Origin: Tenrec ecaudatus
Taxonomy: Eukaryota; Chordata; Mammalia; Afrosoricida; Tenrecidae
Length of the DNA: 64,000 nt
Assembly: GCF_050624435.1 (NCBI RefSeq)
Contig: NC_134535.1
Location: 76,380,494 to 76,444,493, forward strand
Direction: 5' to 3'
The notes beneath the pieces were generated by a model. The model ran no database searches. It was not told the DNA's origin and was given only the letters and a program-made list of their open reading frames with translations. Shown in pieces: positions 46,628 through 58,912 of this stretch. The translations under genes were made by a program, and so were the position numbers. Numbering within the stretch: the stretch's first letter is position 1; each line of letters starts with the position of its first letter.

Positions 46628-47262
46628 GGTATGTCTTGTTTTTTGTTTTTTTGTGTGTGCATATTATTATCTCTGCAGATCTATCTAGATAAGATAGGTG
46701 GGATAAACAATCTGGCGGAGAAAACAATGGGACCAATGGTTCAAAGGGGACATGGGATAGGAGGAGGAGGGCAAAGGAAGTGGGTTTGAACTAACCCAGA
46801 GGTAAGGGAACAGCAAGTGATCTAAAATGGATGGCAAGGAGAGTGTAGGAGGGGTGGTAGGGCTTGATCAAGGACAAAGTAACTGAGAGGAATTAGTGAA
46901 ACCCAAACGAAGGTTGAACATGATAGTGAGACAAGAGGAAAGTAAAAAGAAATAGAGCAGCAGTTCTCAACCTGTGGGTTGCAACCCCAGATTCATAACA
47001 GTAGCAAAATTACAATTATGAGGTAGCAACAAAAATAATTTTATGGTTGGGTTGTCACCACAACATAAGGAACTATATTAAAGAGTTGCAGCATTGGGAA
47101 GATTGAGAACCACTGAAAGAAAGGAAAGAACAGGAGGCAAAGGGCATTTACAGAAGTCAAAATACAGGGATGCACATATTGTGGTAATTATTGTACAATT
47201 TTTCATATGATTGAACTATTGAGTTGTATATGTGGATGAAATGCCAATAAAACTTTATGGGG
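46628..47262 (+). mobile_element. L1 3' UTR copy interrupted by SPIN hAT
   Basis: Sense L1 module A (ctatctagataagataggtg, gggcttgatcaaggacaaag, ggaggcaaagggcatttaca) joined to the older 3' end (gtggtaattattgtacaat, gccaataaaactttatgg). The hAT insertion lies at 46,958-47,115. Confidence 0.78.
46958..47115 (+). mobile_element. SPIN-family hAT non-autonomous transposon
   Basis: 158 bases with ends cagcagttctcaacctgtgg and ttgagaaccactg, inverted repeats of each other. Internal motifs gattcataacagtagcaaaa, aattttatggttggg and accacaacataaggaac are those of SPIN/URR1-type elements. Flanked by aaatagag (46,950-46,957) and aaagaaag (47,116-47,123), both derivable from aaataaag in intact L1 copies, so the 8-base duplication is supported. 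Internally deleted; no transposase. Confidence 0.85.
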
Positions 47263-48087
47263 TGACCAACTTTGAGGAAGGTTACACATTTTTAGGCTGA
47301 AAAAAAGGTTTATGGATATGAAGCAATTTCTTATGAATGTGAATTTAACACTTTGGAATGAAACCTGGAACTGTACCTAAGATGTTGTTGGAACTACTCT
47401 GAAGCTAGGAAATAATGAACCACAATATGAAAAGTGGGTGTTCTCAAACAGCTATGACAGGGTAATGAAGAAAGGATCAAAGACTCTGAGTGTCAGACAT
47501 ACGAAATTAAATGTATTACATTACCCAAGAGAAGCCATTAGCTTTATGATAGAATCCCAACATAATATTCACCAGATGGTGGAATTTAATGTCAGAGATA
47601 GTGTAAGCATAATCTCTCTACTGACAACGACCAGAGAACAATCAGAAAGCTTATTCCCGCCGGGATATATGATTAGAGCTAAATGTCCATGGTGACCATG
47701 TGAATGAAGTAGATGGGGAGCCACCAAGGATATTTTTGATCATTAAAAAAAAGAAGCATAGAAGAGCAAAATCTGATGTCAACTATCCCATGGGGAAAAT
47801 CAAGGTACTTCACATTGTTTTTAGAACAAATAAAGTTTTCACACCAAAGGCCCAGCTATCAAAGAGTAGACGATATCCCCTCACAGAAAGATCTGAAAGT
47901 ATGCCCAAAAATGAATCCCCCAATCTCCCAAAGGGAGCTAAAGGGGTTTATATAGACACAAATGGGTTAAGAGTGTGAAATGAAACGTATGAGAGTAAGC
48001 AAAACTTTACCTTTTCTGATTGAGTTGTCTTTAGGTTGTTAAATTACATGAACATTTTCTATTTGGGAGGTATTATCAAGAGTACTG
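47263..48087. other. Unassigned region with two short open frames
   Basis: Two plus-strand open frames, 47,438-47,695 (85 residues) and 47,700-47,978 (92 residues, Lys/Arg-rich), lie four bases apart in different frames. I recognise no domain, signal peptide or repeat family, and no paralogous copy exists in the window. It may be an unrecognised, decayed repeat or unique DNA. I do not call a gene. Confidence 0.35.
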
Positions 48088-48275
48088 GTGTCAGAGTGGT
48101 TATGCATGGGGCTGCTAATCTCAAAGTCAATAGTTCCACAAGACCTTCCTGTGGGTGAAAGACATAGTTTCCTACTTCAGTAAACAGTGACAGTTATGAA
48201 GTATCAAAAAGGTATTTCTGCCTGTTTCATAGGGTCGCTGTGAGTCTGCATGGAATCAATGGCAGTGAGAGGGAT
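48088..48275 (+). repeat. AfroSINE, full length
   Basis: actggtgtcagagtggttat, ggggctgctaatctcaaagt, gtttcctacttcagtaaaca, catagggtcgctgtgagtct, aatcaatggcagtgagagg. Confidence 0.85.
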
Positions 48276-48382
48276 TCAGTAATCAGATATGTGGTTCCGA
48301 AATACTTTCTCCCGGTCTGTAAGTTCGCTCTTCATTTTGGTGATAAGGTTCTTTGAAGAATAAAGTTTGTATTTTGTTTTCT

Positions 48383-49800
48383 TTCTTTAAAAATCATTTT
48401 ATCGAGGGTTCTTACAGCTCTTATAACATTCCAAATGTCAGTTGTATCAAGCATATTTGTACATAAGTTGACATCAAAATTTCCAAAACATTCTCTACGT
48501 GAGCCATGGGTATAAGCTCCTCTTTCCCCTGCCCCCTTCCCAAACCTCCCATCCTTGTGTAACCTTGATCAATTATGTAGTGTTATTTTGAATCTTACAC
48601 TGTCCATTGTCTCTCTTTAACCACATTTCTGTTATTTGTCCCCTTGGTCGGGGGCCTACATATATATAATCTTGATGGCCTTTTCTCACCCATCCCCCTG
48701 CCTAACTATCCCCCTACTCTCATTATACCACTACTCCCATTACTGCTCCTGAGGGGTTTATCCTTCCTGAATCCCATGTGTCAAGAGCTCTTATGTGTAC
48801 CACTGTGTGTTCTCTGGTCTAGCCAGATTTGGAAGTTAGAACTGGGTCATGGTGGTTGGAGGCAGGGGGGAGGGAAAGGAAGTATTCAGAAACTATAGGA
48901 ATTATCTGTGATTCGTCGGTGCTATACGACACCCTGGTTGAATCATCCCTTCCTTATACCACTTATGTGGGGGAACATCCAATTATTTACAGATGGACTT
49001 TGGATCTCCACTGTAATCCCTCTCTTTTCATCAATATAGTTGTTTGTTTTGGATCATTTCATACCTGATCTTGTCGACACCTCATGATCACATAAGCTGG
49101 TATGCTTCTCCCATGTGGGTTTACATGCTTTCCCTGATAGATGGCCGTGTGTTTGACTCCAAGCTTTTTAAGACCCCAGACACTAGATCTTTTGATAAAT
49201 GGGCACCATTCATTCTCTTTACCACATTTGCTTATGCACCCATTTGTCTTCAGCAATCATATCAAGAAAGTGAGTATCAAAAAGGCTATCAGAACAAAGG
49301 CTATCAGAAAAGGCTATCAGTATCCTTGTGTTAAGGAAAGTCTTGAGTAGAGGCCCAAAGTCTGTATGCTGTCTTAATATTTATCATATAAACATGTGTG
49401 CATTGGCCTCTATCGCTTTCATTATAAATTAATATATTTACTTATACCTCCATAAATAACTGTTTCCTCCTATTTCTTTCTTCTATTTCCTTTCACCTTC
49501 CTTCGGTCCCACTATCATGCTCACCCTCTGTTTGACTCTCAGTATTTCCTCTTGGACACATTGCTCTTGATCAAGCCCCACCCGGTATTATACACGGTCC
49601 TTACCATCAATTTTATATCTTTTGTTGTTCCCTTATCCCTGTGTTTGTGGGCTCCCTACTAACCCTCACTCCACTCCCATGTCTCTCAACCATCAGTCCC
49701 ATAGTTTTCTCATTGAGATTGTTCATCCTGCCTATGTTATATAGGTAGATATAGGGCAAAACAAAGACAAAACACAAAACATAATAAAACAAAACAGAAC
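48383..49800 (-). mobile_element. L1 3' UTR copy, antisense
   Basis: 3' end at taaaaatcattttatcgagg, terminal segment, then module A through ctcccatgtgggtttacatg, ctttttaagaccccagacac and gatcaagccccacccgg, to about 49,800. About 1.4 kb, no ORF2. Confidence 0.85.
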
Positions 49801-49846
49801 AAGTGAAAAATGTGTTTTGATTTCTTTTTAAAATTTTGACAAGGTC

Positions 49847-50795
49847 TGCATGATCACAAGGTGCTGAAAGGATCAGTTATCAGGCACCAAAGAACAAAAA
49901 AATCATATCATTGTGTGCTCACCTCCCTAATACGATCAGTGAAGACAAATGGGTGCCTAAGCAAATGTGGCGAAGAAAGCTGATGGTGCCTGGCTATCAA
50001 AAGATATAGTGTCTGCCGTCTTAAAGGCTTGAAGGTAATCAAGTGGCCGTCTAGCTCAGAAGCAACAAAGTCCACATGGTAGAAGCACACCAGCCTGTGC
50101 AATCACGAGGTGTTGAAGGGATCAGTTATCAGGCATCAAAGAAAGAAAAATCATATAATAGTGAATGGGGGGGGGGAGTCGGAGTGGAGAACCAAAGCTC
50201 ATTTGTAGGCAATCAGACATCCCCTTATGAAAGGGTTGTTGGGAGGAGACAAGTCAGTCAGGGGGCAGTGTAGCAAGGATGAAACATACAACTTTCCTCT
50301 AGTTCCTAAATGCTTCCTTCCCACCCACTATCATGATCCCAATTCTACCTTACAAATCTGGCTAGACCAGAAGATGTACACTGGTACAGATAGGAACTGG
50401 AAACACAGGAAATCCAGGGCGGATGATCCCTTCAGGACCAGTGGTGAGATTGGTGACAACCTGGATGGTGGAGAGAATGTGGGACAGAAAGGGGGAACCA
50501 ATTACAAGGATCTACATATAACCTCCTCTCTGGGGGATGGACAACAGAAAAGTGGTTGAAGGGAGATGTTAGTGCAAGATATGACAAAATAATAATTTAT
50601 AAATTATCAAGGGTTCATGAGGGAGGGGGCGTGAGAATGGAGAGGAAAATAAGGAGCTGATGTCAGGGGCTTAAGTGGAGAGCAAAGGTTTTAAGAATGA
50701 TGAGGGTAATGAATGCAAAAAATGTGCTTTACACAATTAATGTATATATGGATTGTGATAAGAGTTGTATGAACACCTAATAAAATGGCTTTTAA
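49847..50795 (+). mobile_element. L1 3' UTR copy, sense, with 5' duplication
   Basis: Begins tgcatgatcacaaggtgctg, reaches atcatatcattgtg at 49,916, then restarts further 5' at tgctcacctccctaatacg, so about 70 bases occur twice. Ends taataaaatggctttt. Host text aaattttgacaaggtc (49,831-49,846) recurs as aaatttggcaaggtc at the right, a target-site duplication. Confidence 0.82.
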
Positions 50796-50869
50796 AAAAT
50801 TTGGCAAGGTCCCATTTATTTAATTTGTTTTGTTCCTTATGATTTCAGTGACATATCTATGCATTCATT

Positions 50870-51975
50870 TTTTTTAAATTATAGAGGTACAAATACAGGC
50901 ACATACATATGTAACTATATTTATAAATAATGATAGGGAAATAAATCTATGTACATATATTTATATGTTTACTATTAAGGTAGCAGACGGACATTGGGCC
51001 TGTACTCAAGTACTTCCTCAGTGCAAGCACACTTTGTTCTAATAACCTGGCATCCTGGGATGTTCACTTTCCCCAACATGATCGCTGTAGACAAATTGGG
51101 AGCACAAGCAAATGTGGTGAAGAAAGCTGATAGTGCCTGGCTATCAAAAGAGATAGTGTCTGAAGTCTTAAAAGCTTGAAGATAAACAAGTGACCATCTA
51201 GCTGAGAAGCAACAAAGCCTACATGGAAGCAGCACACCAGCCCGTGTAATCACGAGGTGCAGAAGGGATCAGGTATCAGGCATCAAAGACACAGTAAAAA
51301 CAATCATATGAGGGGGAGCATGGAGTGGAGGGGAAGTATGGAGTGGAGACCCAAAGCCCATCTGTAGACAACTGGACATCCCCTCAGAGAAGAGTCATAA
51401 AGAAGAGATGAACGAGTCAGGGTGCAGTATAGCACCAATGAAACATACAACTTTCCTCTAGTTCTTTAATGCTTCCCCTCCGCCGCCCAGCCCCAGACAC
51501 CACTATGATGACCCCAATTCTACTGTACAAATTCGGCTAGACCAGAGCATGTACACTGGTACAGATAAGAACTGGAAACACAGGGAATCCAGCACACATA
51601 AACCACTCAGGACCAATGTTGAGAGTAGCAATACCAGGGGGTAGGGGGAAAGTGGAGAAAGAGAGGGAGAAGCGATCACAATGATCAACATATAGCCGCC
51701 CCCCTCCTCAGGGAGACAAACAACAGAAGTGGGTGAAGGGAGACAGCTGTTGGTGTAAGACATGAAAAAAATTATAAGTTATCAAGGGTTCATGAGTGAG
51801 GGAGGTGGGAATGGGAAAAAAGGCAAAACAAGGAGCTGATATCAATGGCTCTAATAGAAAGAAAATGTTCCAAAAATGATGATGGCAACATATGTACAAA
51901 TGTGCTAGACAAAATGGATATATGTATGGATTGTGATAAGATCTGTAAGAGCTCCCAAGAAAATGATTCTTTTAA
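50870..51975 (+). mobile_element. L1 3' UTR copy, sense
   Basis: Module A from gtacaaatacaggcacatac to the terminal segment, ending gagctcccaagaaaatgat. About 1.1 kb. Confidence 0.82.
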
Positions 51976-52079
51976 ACCCTATGTTTCGTCTAGGACTTTC
52001 ATGGTTCTAGTTGCTGAACTTAAGTCTTTGATTGTTCCTGAGCTCGTTTGTGTCTATGGTATGAGTTAAGAGTCCAGGT

Positions 52080-53225
52080 TCAAATTTTTACACATGGAAG
52101 TCCAAGTTTCCTAGCAACATTTATTATAGACACAATTCTTTCCCCTACTCAATGGGCTTATAACTGTTGTTGACTGTATATGTTCACAATTCTTTCTGGA
52201 CTCTCAATTCTGTTTCATGTCTATCATTATACCAGTATCAGACTGTTTTGGTTACTATAATTTTATAGTGCACTTAGAGATAAGAAAATGTGGGTTTTTC
52301 TACCTTGTTCTTCGTCAAGTTTAAATTGGTTATTTGGCATCCCATTTGTTCCACATAATTTGAGAATTGATGTTTCTCTTTATGCAAAGAGACTCTAAGA
52401 ATTGTGATGCGTATCACACTGAATCTATAAACTGGTGTGGCTAGCATTGACATTTGTGTCAACAATAGTAACACAAATGACCAGAAAGATCATGCAAAGA
52501 TGTTCAGCACCATTAGGCAAAATTCAAGTGCAAATAAAAACCACCATGAAATAGCACTTCATATCCATTAATGTGGCTATGATTAACAAAATGGAAAATA
52601 GCAATTATTAGTGAAAATGTAAAGAAATCAAATTTTTGATGCAACACTAGTGGGATTGCAAATGAAACAGCTCATGTGGAAACACTGTGTAAGCTTCTCA
52701 AAAAGTTAAACTTCAACATGTGTGCTACTAATTCCACTCCCATGTATATTTATAAATGGTTTGAAAGCAAAAATATAACTACATGCTCATATACCAATAT
52801 ACTTGTCCATTTTAGCATTCTTCATAATTTCCAAAATGTCTATCAGGAAATGAATGATAAATAAAACTTAGTACATATGGGCATAGTAAAATATTACTTA
52901 GCCATTAAGAAAGCAAAGTCCAGATATGTGTTTCAACATTGTAGAATCCTGAAAACATCTTGCGGACAGAAACAAGTCAATAAAAAAAAGAACAAAAATT
53001 CTATGATCCCATTTATATGAAATATCTAGAGTAGGCATGTATATAAAGACCAAAGGCGCAGATGTGAAGGGGGAAAAAAGTGAAATCATTGTTAACAACA
53101 TTAAACTTCTGCTCAGATTAATGAGAAATTTTGAAAATGCATAATCTGGATTGACGACATAAGAAAATAGTTATGTGTGTTTGGCTATCTTTTTAATATA
53201 TATCTACTAAAATAAAAATGTAAAT
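52080..53225. mobile_element. Old L1 with 5' inversion, copy B
   Basis: Antisense to about 52,450 (ccaggttcaaatttttacac, gactgttttggttactataa), then sense to a 3' end near 53,225. Its antisense arm extends about 150 bases further left than in copy A. Confidence 0.75.
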
Positions 53226-54190
53226 ACTAATAAGTATCCTACAAATATCTAAATAAATAATAGAAAATAAGTAAAATTTCCAACTTAGAAGAGTTTGAAA
53301 GGTGAAGGTTTTCCAACTTCATTTAAAAATTCCGTCATGGATCTTAGATGTACAGCAGTATGTAGAAATCGAGTGAGAAATGGGATTCTTACCGACAATA
53401 TGTATGGCACAATGAGAGTAACATCGATGAACACACACTATGGAGAAATCATGACAAATTGTGTAAAGAATGTCATATTGCATGTGGAAATAGAAATGCA
53501 ATATTCTAATAATGCAGTTACAAATTATGTCAGAAAATTACATATCTTACTATAGATAGTGACAAAAATGTACAGTGATCTTTAATCCTTAACAATTATG
53601 AATCACAAAATGCTTCCGGGGCAAAAGAAATGATATCTAATCAGCACACCATTCCACAATATTCTGAAATCTTTGTCCCTATAATTCTTTTTGCTTAAAA
53701 AATCAAACTAATCTCCAGAAATTCATGCTTTTGTGCTGTATTTGGATTTGGTAGCTGTTATTTAAATGATTATTCAGAATGGACAGCTCATCAGTTATCT
53801 TTAAAAATTATATTGTTACATCTTTTAGAGCTGCTAATTTTTGCCAGTTTTTTAATCGCTTTAATGACTTAGATTGGAAGGGATAAGGATATTATTTTCT
53901 TTTTTCTTTTTGAAAATGTGTACAACTGTTTATTGTAAAGGGAACGTTAACTAGGGTAATTTAAACATGGCACAGACTTCATATTCCCTGACTACATATG
54001 AGAGACACATAGAAGGATGTTTAACCTAAAGAGGAAAACATTATCATTGCCAGAATAATTCTACACAGAAAATTAATATGAAAGAGTTCTAAACACACTA
54101 AGAAGAGTGATGCAGCTGCAGATTAAAGCACACAAACAAACCACTGTAGTGAAGGAGTTTCCACCTCATTGTCCTAAATCTTTTATGGAT
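53226..54190. other. Duplicated noncoding DNA downstream of OR copy B
   Basis: Partner of 27,641-28,700, shorter by small deletions; no gene seen. Confidence 0.6.
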
Positions 54191-54194
54191 ACAG

Positions 54195-54300
54195 AATCTT
54201 CAAAGGGGCAGACAGCCTCATCATTCTTCTGCAGAGGATTAGGTGGTTTTGAACTGTCCACTATGTGGTTAGCACTTCAAACACTTACTGAACAGTGCTG
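54195..54300 (-). repeat. AfroSINE fragment, copy B
   Basis: gcagacagcctcatcattct, ggttttgaactgtccactat, gtggttagcacttcaaacac; partner of 28,705-28,800. Confidence 0.65.
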
Positions 54301-54502
54301 GGGGTACAGACTAGAAAGAAACAAAATGATTTGGTAGTTTCAAGAGAGTAGACAAAGGCCACCAGAATCAGGCTGGATTCCTCACATTCCTTTTTTTTTT
54401 TTTTACTTTACTTCACATCAAGCATATGTACAATGCTCACAAAGCAATATCTGTCGGCATTTTCATAATTTATAACTTAATTTCAGTTCCTAATATGTAA
54501 TT

Positions 54503-55441
54503 CTATGCATTCTTTGAAAGAAATGCAAATCTTTTGAAGATGTCATTGAATGATTGCTTTACTTGTTTATTTCTCAGGGTATAAATAAAGGGGTTCAACA
54601 AAGGAGCCACAGATGTAGTGAGCAGAGAAACTGCCTTGTTTATGGCCACTTCATCCTTGGCTGAGGGTTTGATGTACATGAAGATGCAGCTGCCGTAGGC
54701 GATGGAAACCACAATGATGTGGGAAGAACAGGTGGAAAAGGCTTTCTTCCTTTGCTGGCCAGAAGGCAACCTTAGAATGGTCTTAATTATATGCATGTAA
54801 GATAGAATTACACATACAAGAGTCATTATGAAGGTCAGCACAGCACAAACTATAACCAGTTGCTCTATGAACCACGTGTCTGAACATGAATTCTTCAGAA
54901 GTGGAGAAGCATCGCAGTAAAAATGATCAATGGCAGAGTCGCAAAACTCCAGATGGAGGCTCAAGCCAAGAGGCGGGAGGATAATCAGCAGGCCTGCCAC
55001 CCAACAACAGAGGATGAGACTCCTGCAGACTCTGCTGTTCATGATGGTCACATAATGCAGGGGTTTGCAGATGGCCACATAGCGGTCATAGGACATGACG
55101 GCCAAGAGAAAAAACTCTGTCGCCCCAAAGAGAACAATGAAAAATATTTGGATGAAGCATGCTTTGACGGAGATAGTTTGGTCACCAGTTGCTACGATGT
55201 GCAGATATGTGGGCACACACGCAGTTGTGAATGAGATTTCTAAAAAGGAGAACTTTTGAAGAAAAAAGTACATACCTGTTTTTAGATGAGAATCCACTAA
55301 AATGAGAAAAATGATAGTCATATTCCCAAGTAAACTTAACATATATGTGATAAACAGAAAGATGAAAGCCAAAATCTGTAGCTGTGGGTCCTTTGTCAAT
55401 CCCAGGATGATGAATGTTGTTATTGCTGTGTGGTTTTTCAT
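54503..55441 (-). CDS. OR6C: Olfactory receptor, OR6C subfamily, tandem copy B
   Basis: An intact 312-residue odorant receptor, near-identical sister of the gene at 29,017-29,955. An in-frame ATG four codons upstream (55,453) would add MKSV, but the MKNHT start is preferred: it is the family start, and the upstream ATG in copy A runs straight into a stop. Ten amino-acid differences from copy A are visible: V25A, F48L, N62K, L131V, V170A, V175Y, V212I, V219I, L302F and S312A (A to B). V175Y lies in extracellular loop 2 next to Cys176. By eye there are about 26 base differences across the coding sequence, roughly half synonymous. All seven-helix landmarks are retained, including the unusual Gly56. 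A minus-strand acceptor-like ttgttttacag ends at 55,495. The conserved block lies about 6 kb upstream. Confidence 0.97.
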   Translation of the reverse strand: MKNHTAITTFIILGLTKDPQLQILAFIFLFITYMLSLLGNMTIIFLILVDSHLKTGMYFFLQKFSFLEISFTTACVPTYLHIVATGDQTISVKACFIQIFFIVLFGATEFFLLAVMSYDRYVAICKPLHYVTIMNSRVCRSLILCCWVAGLLIILPPLGLSLHLEFCDSAIDHFYCDASPLLKNSCSDTWFIEQLVIVCAVLTFIMTLVCVILSYMHIIKTILRLPSGQQRKKAFSTCSSHIIVVSIAYGSCIFMYIKPSAKDEVAINKAVSLLTTSVAPLLNPFIYTLRNKQVKQSFNDIFKRFAFLSKNA

Positions 55442-55494
55442 CACTGACTTCATGCTACTGAATAATAATTACATAAAAATTGCAGAAATTATAT

Positions 55495-56060
55495 CTGTAA
55501 AACAATATCAAAGTGACAGAATTAGTCAGTGTCAAGTAGCTGTCAGTTAAGCTCAGTAACATGCATTTCCTTCTACTACTTGTTAACACGTCTTCAACAA
55601 GGTGATGACAATTTTACTGAAGGGGACTGTAGAGTAAGATAGTCTTATAGAAAGTTTCTCTCTCACATTATTGCTACCAAAATTGTTTTAAAAGTTTTCT
55701 TGGGTTCACAACCCATACAAATACTTCTAAATTATCATTTGGGGCCAATAATTTATATGAGATTGTTCAAATTGAGACAGAAATTGGGCATTTGGAAATG
55801 TTATTTGACCTGTTCTAGATTCTATGCTATCATTTACCTGTAGGGGTTTGCATTTTGTTGGACTGTGGTGGCTCCCATGTTGCTGTCATGTTAGAATCTA
55901 TGGCATCAATATTTCCAATACCAGTAAAGTCACTAATAAGAACAGGTTTCAGTGTAGCTTCTGGACTAAGAAGAGACAGGGAAGAGGAATGTGTTATTCA
56001 CTTCAGAGATAGTGGCCACTAACAGCTTATAAATAGCACGGAACCCTGTTAGATAGTGCC
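55495..56060. other. Presumed intron upstream of OR copy B
   Basis: Partner of 30,005-30,530; no gene or named repeat. Confidence 0.45.
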
Positions 56061-58030
56061 GGAGACGAGCCTCTCAGTTGGGAAAGTGATCAAAACCCAA
56101 CTCGGGAAGAGCTGCCTCCTCAAAGTAGAGTCAACCTCAATGACATGGATAGACGTTGATGAGACAAAACTCAAAATGCAACAAAGCAGTGGCAAACATT
56201 CATTTAATCATCAGAATGTAAGATTATGAAATATTCACCTAGAAACATTCGAAGTGATCAAAAATAAAATACGACACATAAAGATCAACAGCCTAGGCAC
56301 TTGTGAGCAGAGATGAACCTGCATTTGAGTCAGATAACCACATAGTTTATTATACCAGGAATGTCAGATTCAGTAAGAAAGACATTGCACTTATTTTAGA
56401 AAAGAACCTTTCAATATCTATATTGGAAAGAATAACATTTGTACAAAACAGAATTGGTTGGCTTTCAAGAATTTCAACATGCAGAGAGAATTTTTATTGA
56501 GCCTATTCCAACTCATCATGACCCTATGAGAGAGAGAATCAACAATTTCAAGAAGTAGCATATTATCAAAAATTAAATGGTATTGAAGGAAGACATCCAA
56601 GCTACCTGAAGTTGTTCACTGAAAATAAAGCTTCAGGAATGGATAAAATATCAAGAGAAATGTTTCAACAAGCAGATGCAACACTGGAAACACTATTTCA
56701 AAAAAATATGAAAAATAGCTACCTGATCAATCAACTGAAAGAGGTCCATATTTGTGCCCATTACAAAGAAAGGTGGCCTAACAGAATGTGGAAATTATTC
56801 AACAATATTATTAATTTCACATGCAAATAAAAGTTCTCTGTAGATAGTTTTATAGTAGCTGAAGCAGTACGTTGACAGGAACAAGCCAGAAATTCATACC
56901 AGAATCTGAAGAGGATTGTAATAAGGGATATCATTCATTGCTGATGTTAGGTGAATCTTGTCTGAAAGCAGAGAATACCAAAAAGATATTTACTTGTGTT
57001 TTACTGGTTATTAGAAAGCATTCAATTGTGTGGATCAAAACAAACCATGTACAATATTGAAAATAATTATAAATCCAGAACAATCATCTGTGCTCATGTG
57101 AAACTTGTACAGAGACCACGAGGCAGTAGTTCAAACAGTAAAATGGAATACAATGTGGTTTAAAATCAGGCAAAGTGTGTGTCAGAGCACTCTCATTTCA
57201 GTATACTTAATCTACTGCATGCTTAGAAAATCATCTGAATAGCTGGAGTATAGGAAGAAAAATGAGAGGGAGACTCATTAACAACTCACCATATGCAGAT
57301 GACACAACATTGCTTTCTGAAAGGGAGAACTTGAAGCACTTGCTGTGAAAACCAAAGACCTCAGTCTGAAATATGGATTACAACTCAATGAGAAGAAAGC
57401 CAAAATCCTCAAGCAAGAGATAAACTAGAAACATCATGATAAACTAGAAATGATCAAACTTGTCACGGATCTCATTCTACTTGGATTACAATCAAAGCTC
57501 ATGGAAACAGCACTGAAGAAATCAAATTTTCATAGGGCAAACCTGCTGCAGAAGACTTCTTTAACATGTTAAAGAGCAAAAGTGTCACCTTTAGAAATGA
57601 ACCTGAACCAAGCCCTTGTATTTTCAGTTGCCACATAACCAGATGGAAGCTGGATAATGAATAAGAAAGGCTGATACACTTGGATTGCAGTGTTGGAGAA
57701 GAATACTGAAAGTACCTTGGACAGCCAGAAGAACAAACAAATCGGCCTTGAAAGAAATACAGCCAGGATGCCCCTTAGAAATGAGGATGGTGAGACTTCC
57801 CTTCACGTAGTTAGACAAGTTATCTGGAGGGGCCAGGACCTATAAAGAGCCACTGTGTGGTAAAGTAGAGGGTCAGAAGAAAAGAGAAAAATAGTCAACA
57901 AGATTTGACAAGTGGCTGAGACAATGGACTCAGACATGATAATTAAGGGAAGGACTGGGTCGTGCTTCCCTCTGGTCCACAGGGTCACTATGGGTTGGAA
58001 CTGACTTGATGACATGCTAGAAAAACAACA
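56060..58030 (+). mobile_element. RTE LINE (RTE1/BovB type), sense, copy B
   Basis: 5' region gacgagcctctcagttggg, a translated RT-region piece beginning NKASGMDKISREMFQQADAT (56,620 onward), the post-RT text gcagtgttggagaagaatac, and an intact 3' tail cagggtcactatgggttgga at about 57,980. The tail matches the AfroSINE tail. Many stops; inactive. Confidence 0.85.
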
Positions 58031-58257
58031 ATAATCCTCGCAGTCTCAAATTGTCTGACTCCTAATTCCTTAGCAGCAAGTAAAAGGTGAATTAACATGC
58101 ACAAGAAGATTCAATATTGTATTCTCTCTTCCATACAAAGAACTGAGAATTATATCTGACAGATATTTGTTGAATCTGTGAGTTTTACTCTTTAACACAA
58201 TATATTTTTATATAAACAAAGAAATAACTAGCAACGGTGGGATTTTTTATCTTGGTA

Positions 58258-58415
58258 AATACCAAACCAAGACCATTCCCATGGAGTCAATTTGATTCAC
58301 AGGCACTCTATCTCGGGTTTCTGAGTCTATAAATATTTACAGAAGCAGACAGCCTCATCTATCTCCCTTGGTTCTGAAGTGCTGGCATTGGGATTAGCAG
58401 ACCAGTGTTACCCAA
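58258..58415 (-). repeat. AfroSINE, decayed
   Basis: ttcccatggagtcaatttga, tgagtctataaatatttaca, gaagcagacagcctcatct, ggttctgaagtgctggcat. Confidence 0.7.
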
Positions 58416-58912
58416 AAAAGACAATGGTGATTTGAGATCACTTTAGAAAAAGGCCAGTCAAACAGAGTCTTTCAAGAAAACTTTCCTCCGTTGTCTCTTA
58501 AAATATATTTTCAATTTTCCATCTATATATTTCAAATTATAGTTTTAATTTTTTTTCACCATAATGAAGAAGATAATGACCAAATGGTCCTTGAATTTTT
58601 CTCCTTACCTCATTTGTCAAGCACATAATTGGCCTTCTCTCTCTTAATACAATTTATTTCTACCCAGTATTACCTGTCAATGTAATGCTAAACTAAAACC
58701 TAAGTACACAGCCAGGCTGACTGAAGAAATAACAACACTTGTTATACTAGTAACCTAATTTGTTACACTGACCTATTAAACATTAACTTATTTTCAGTCA
58801 GCTGTTCTTGGCCTCGGCTTTCCAATATTCACAGCCCATATATAGCTATCGGGCACTAGAACTGCATTGAGATTTTCTGTAATTATAAAACACTTAGTAA
58901 TAATATAGCAAT
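58416..58912. other. No gene recognised
   Basis: AT-rich noncoding DNA absent from duplication copy A. Confidence 0.45.

Noticed and set aside
55442-55453. Upstream in-frame ATG adding MKSV to OR copy B
   Set aside because: Not shared with copy A, where the equivalent ATG meets a stop, and not typical of OR6C; the shared MKNHT start is preferred.
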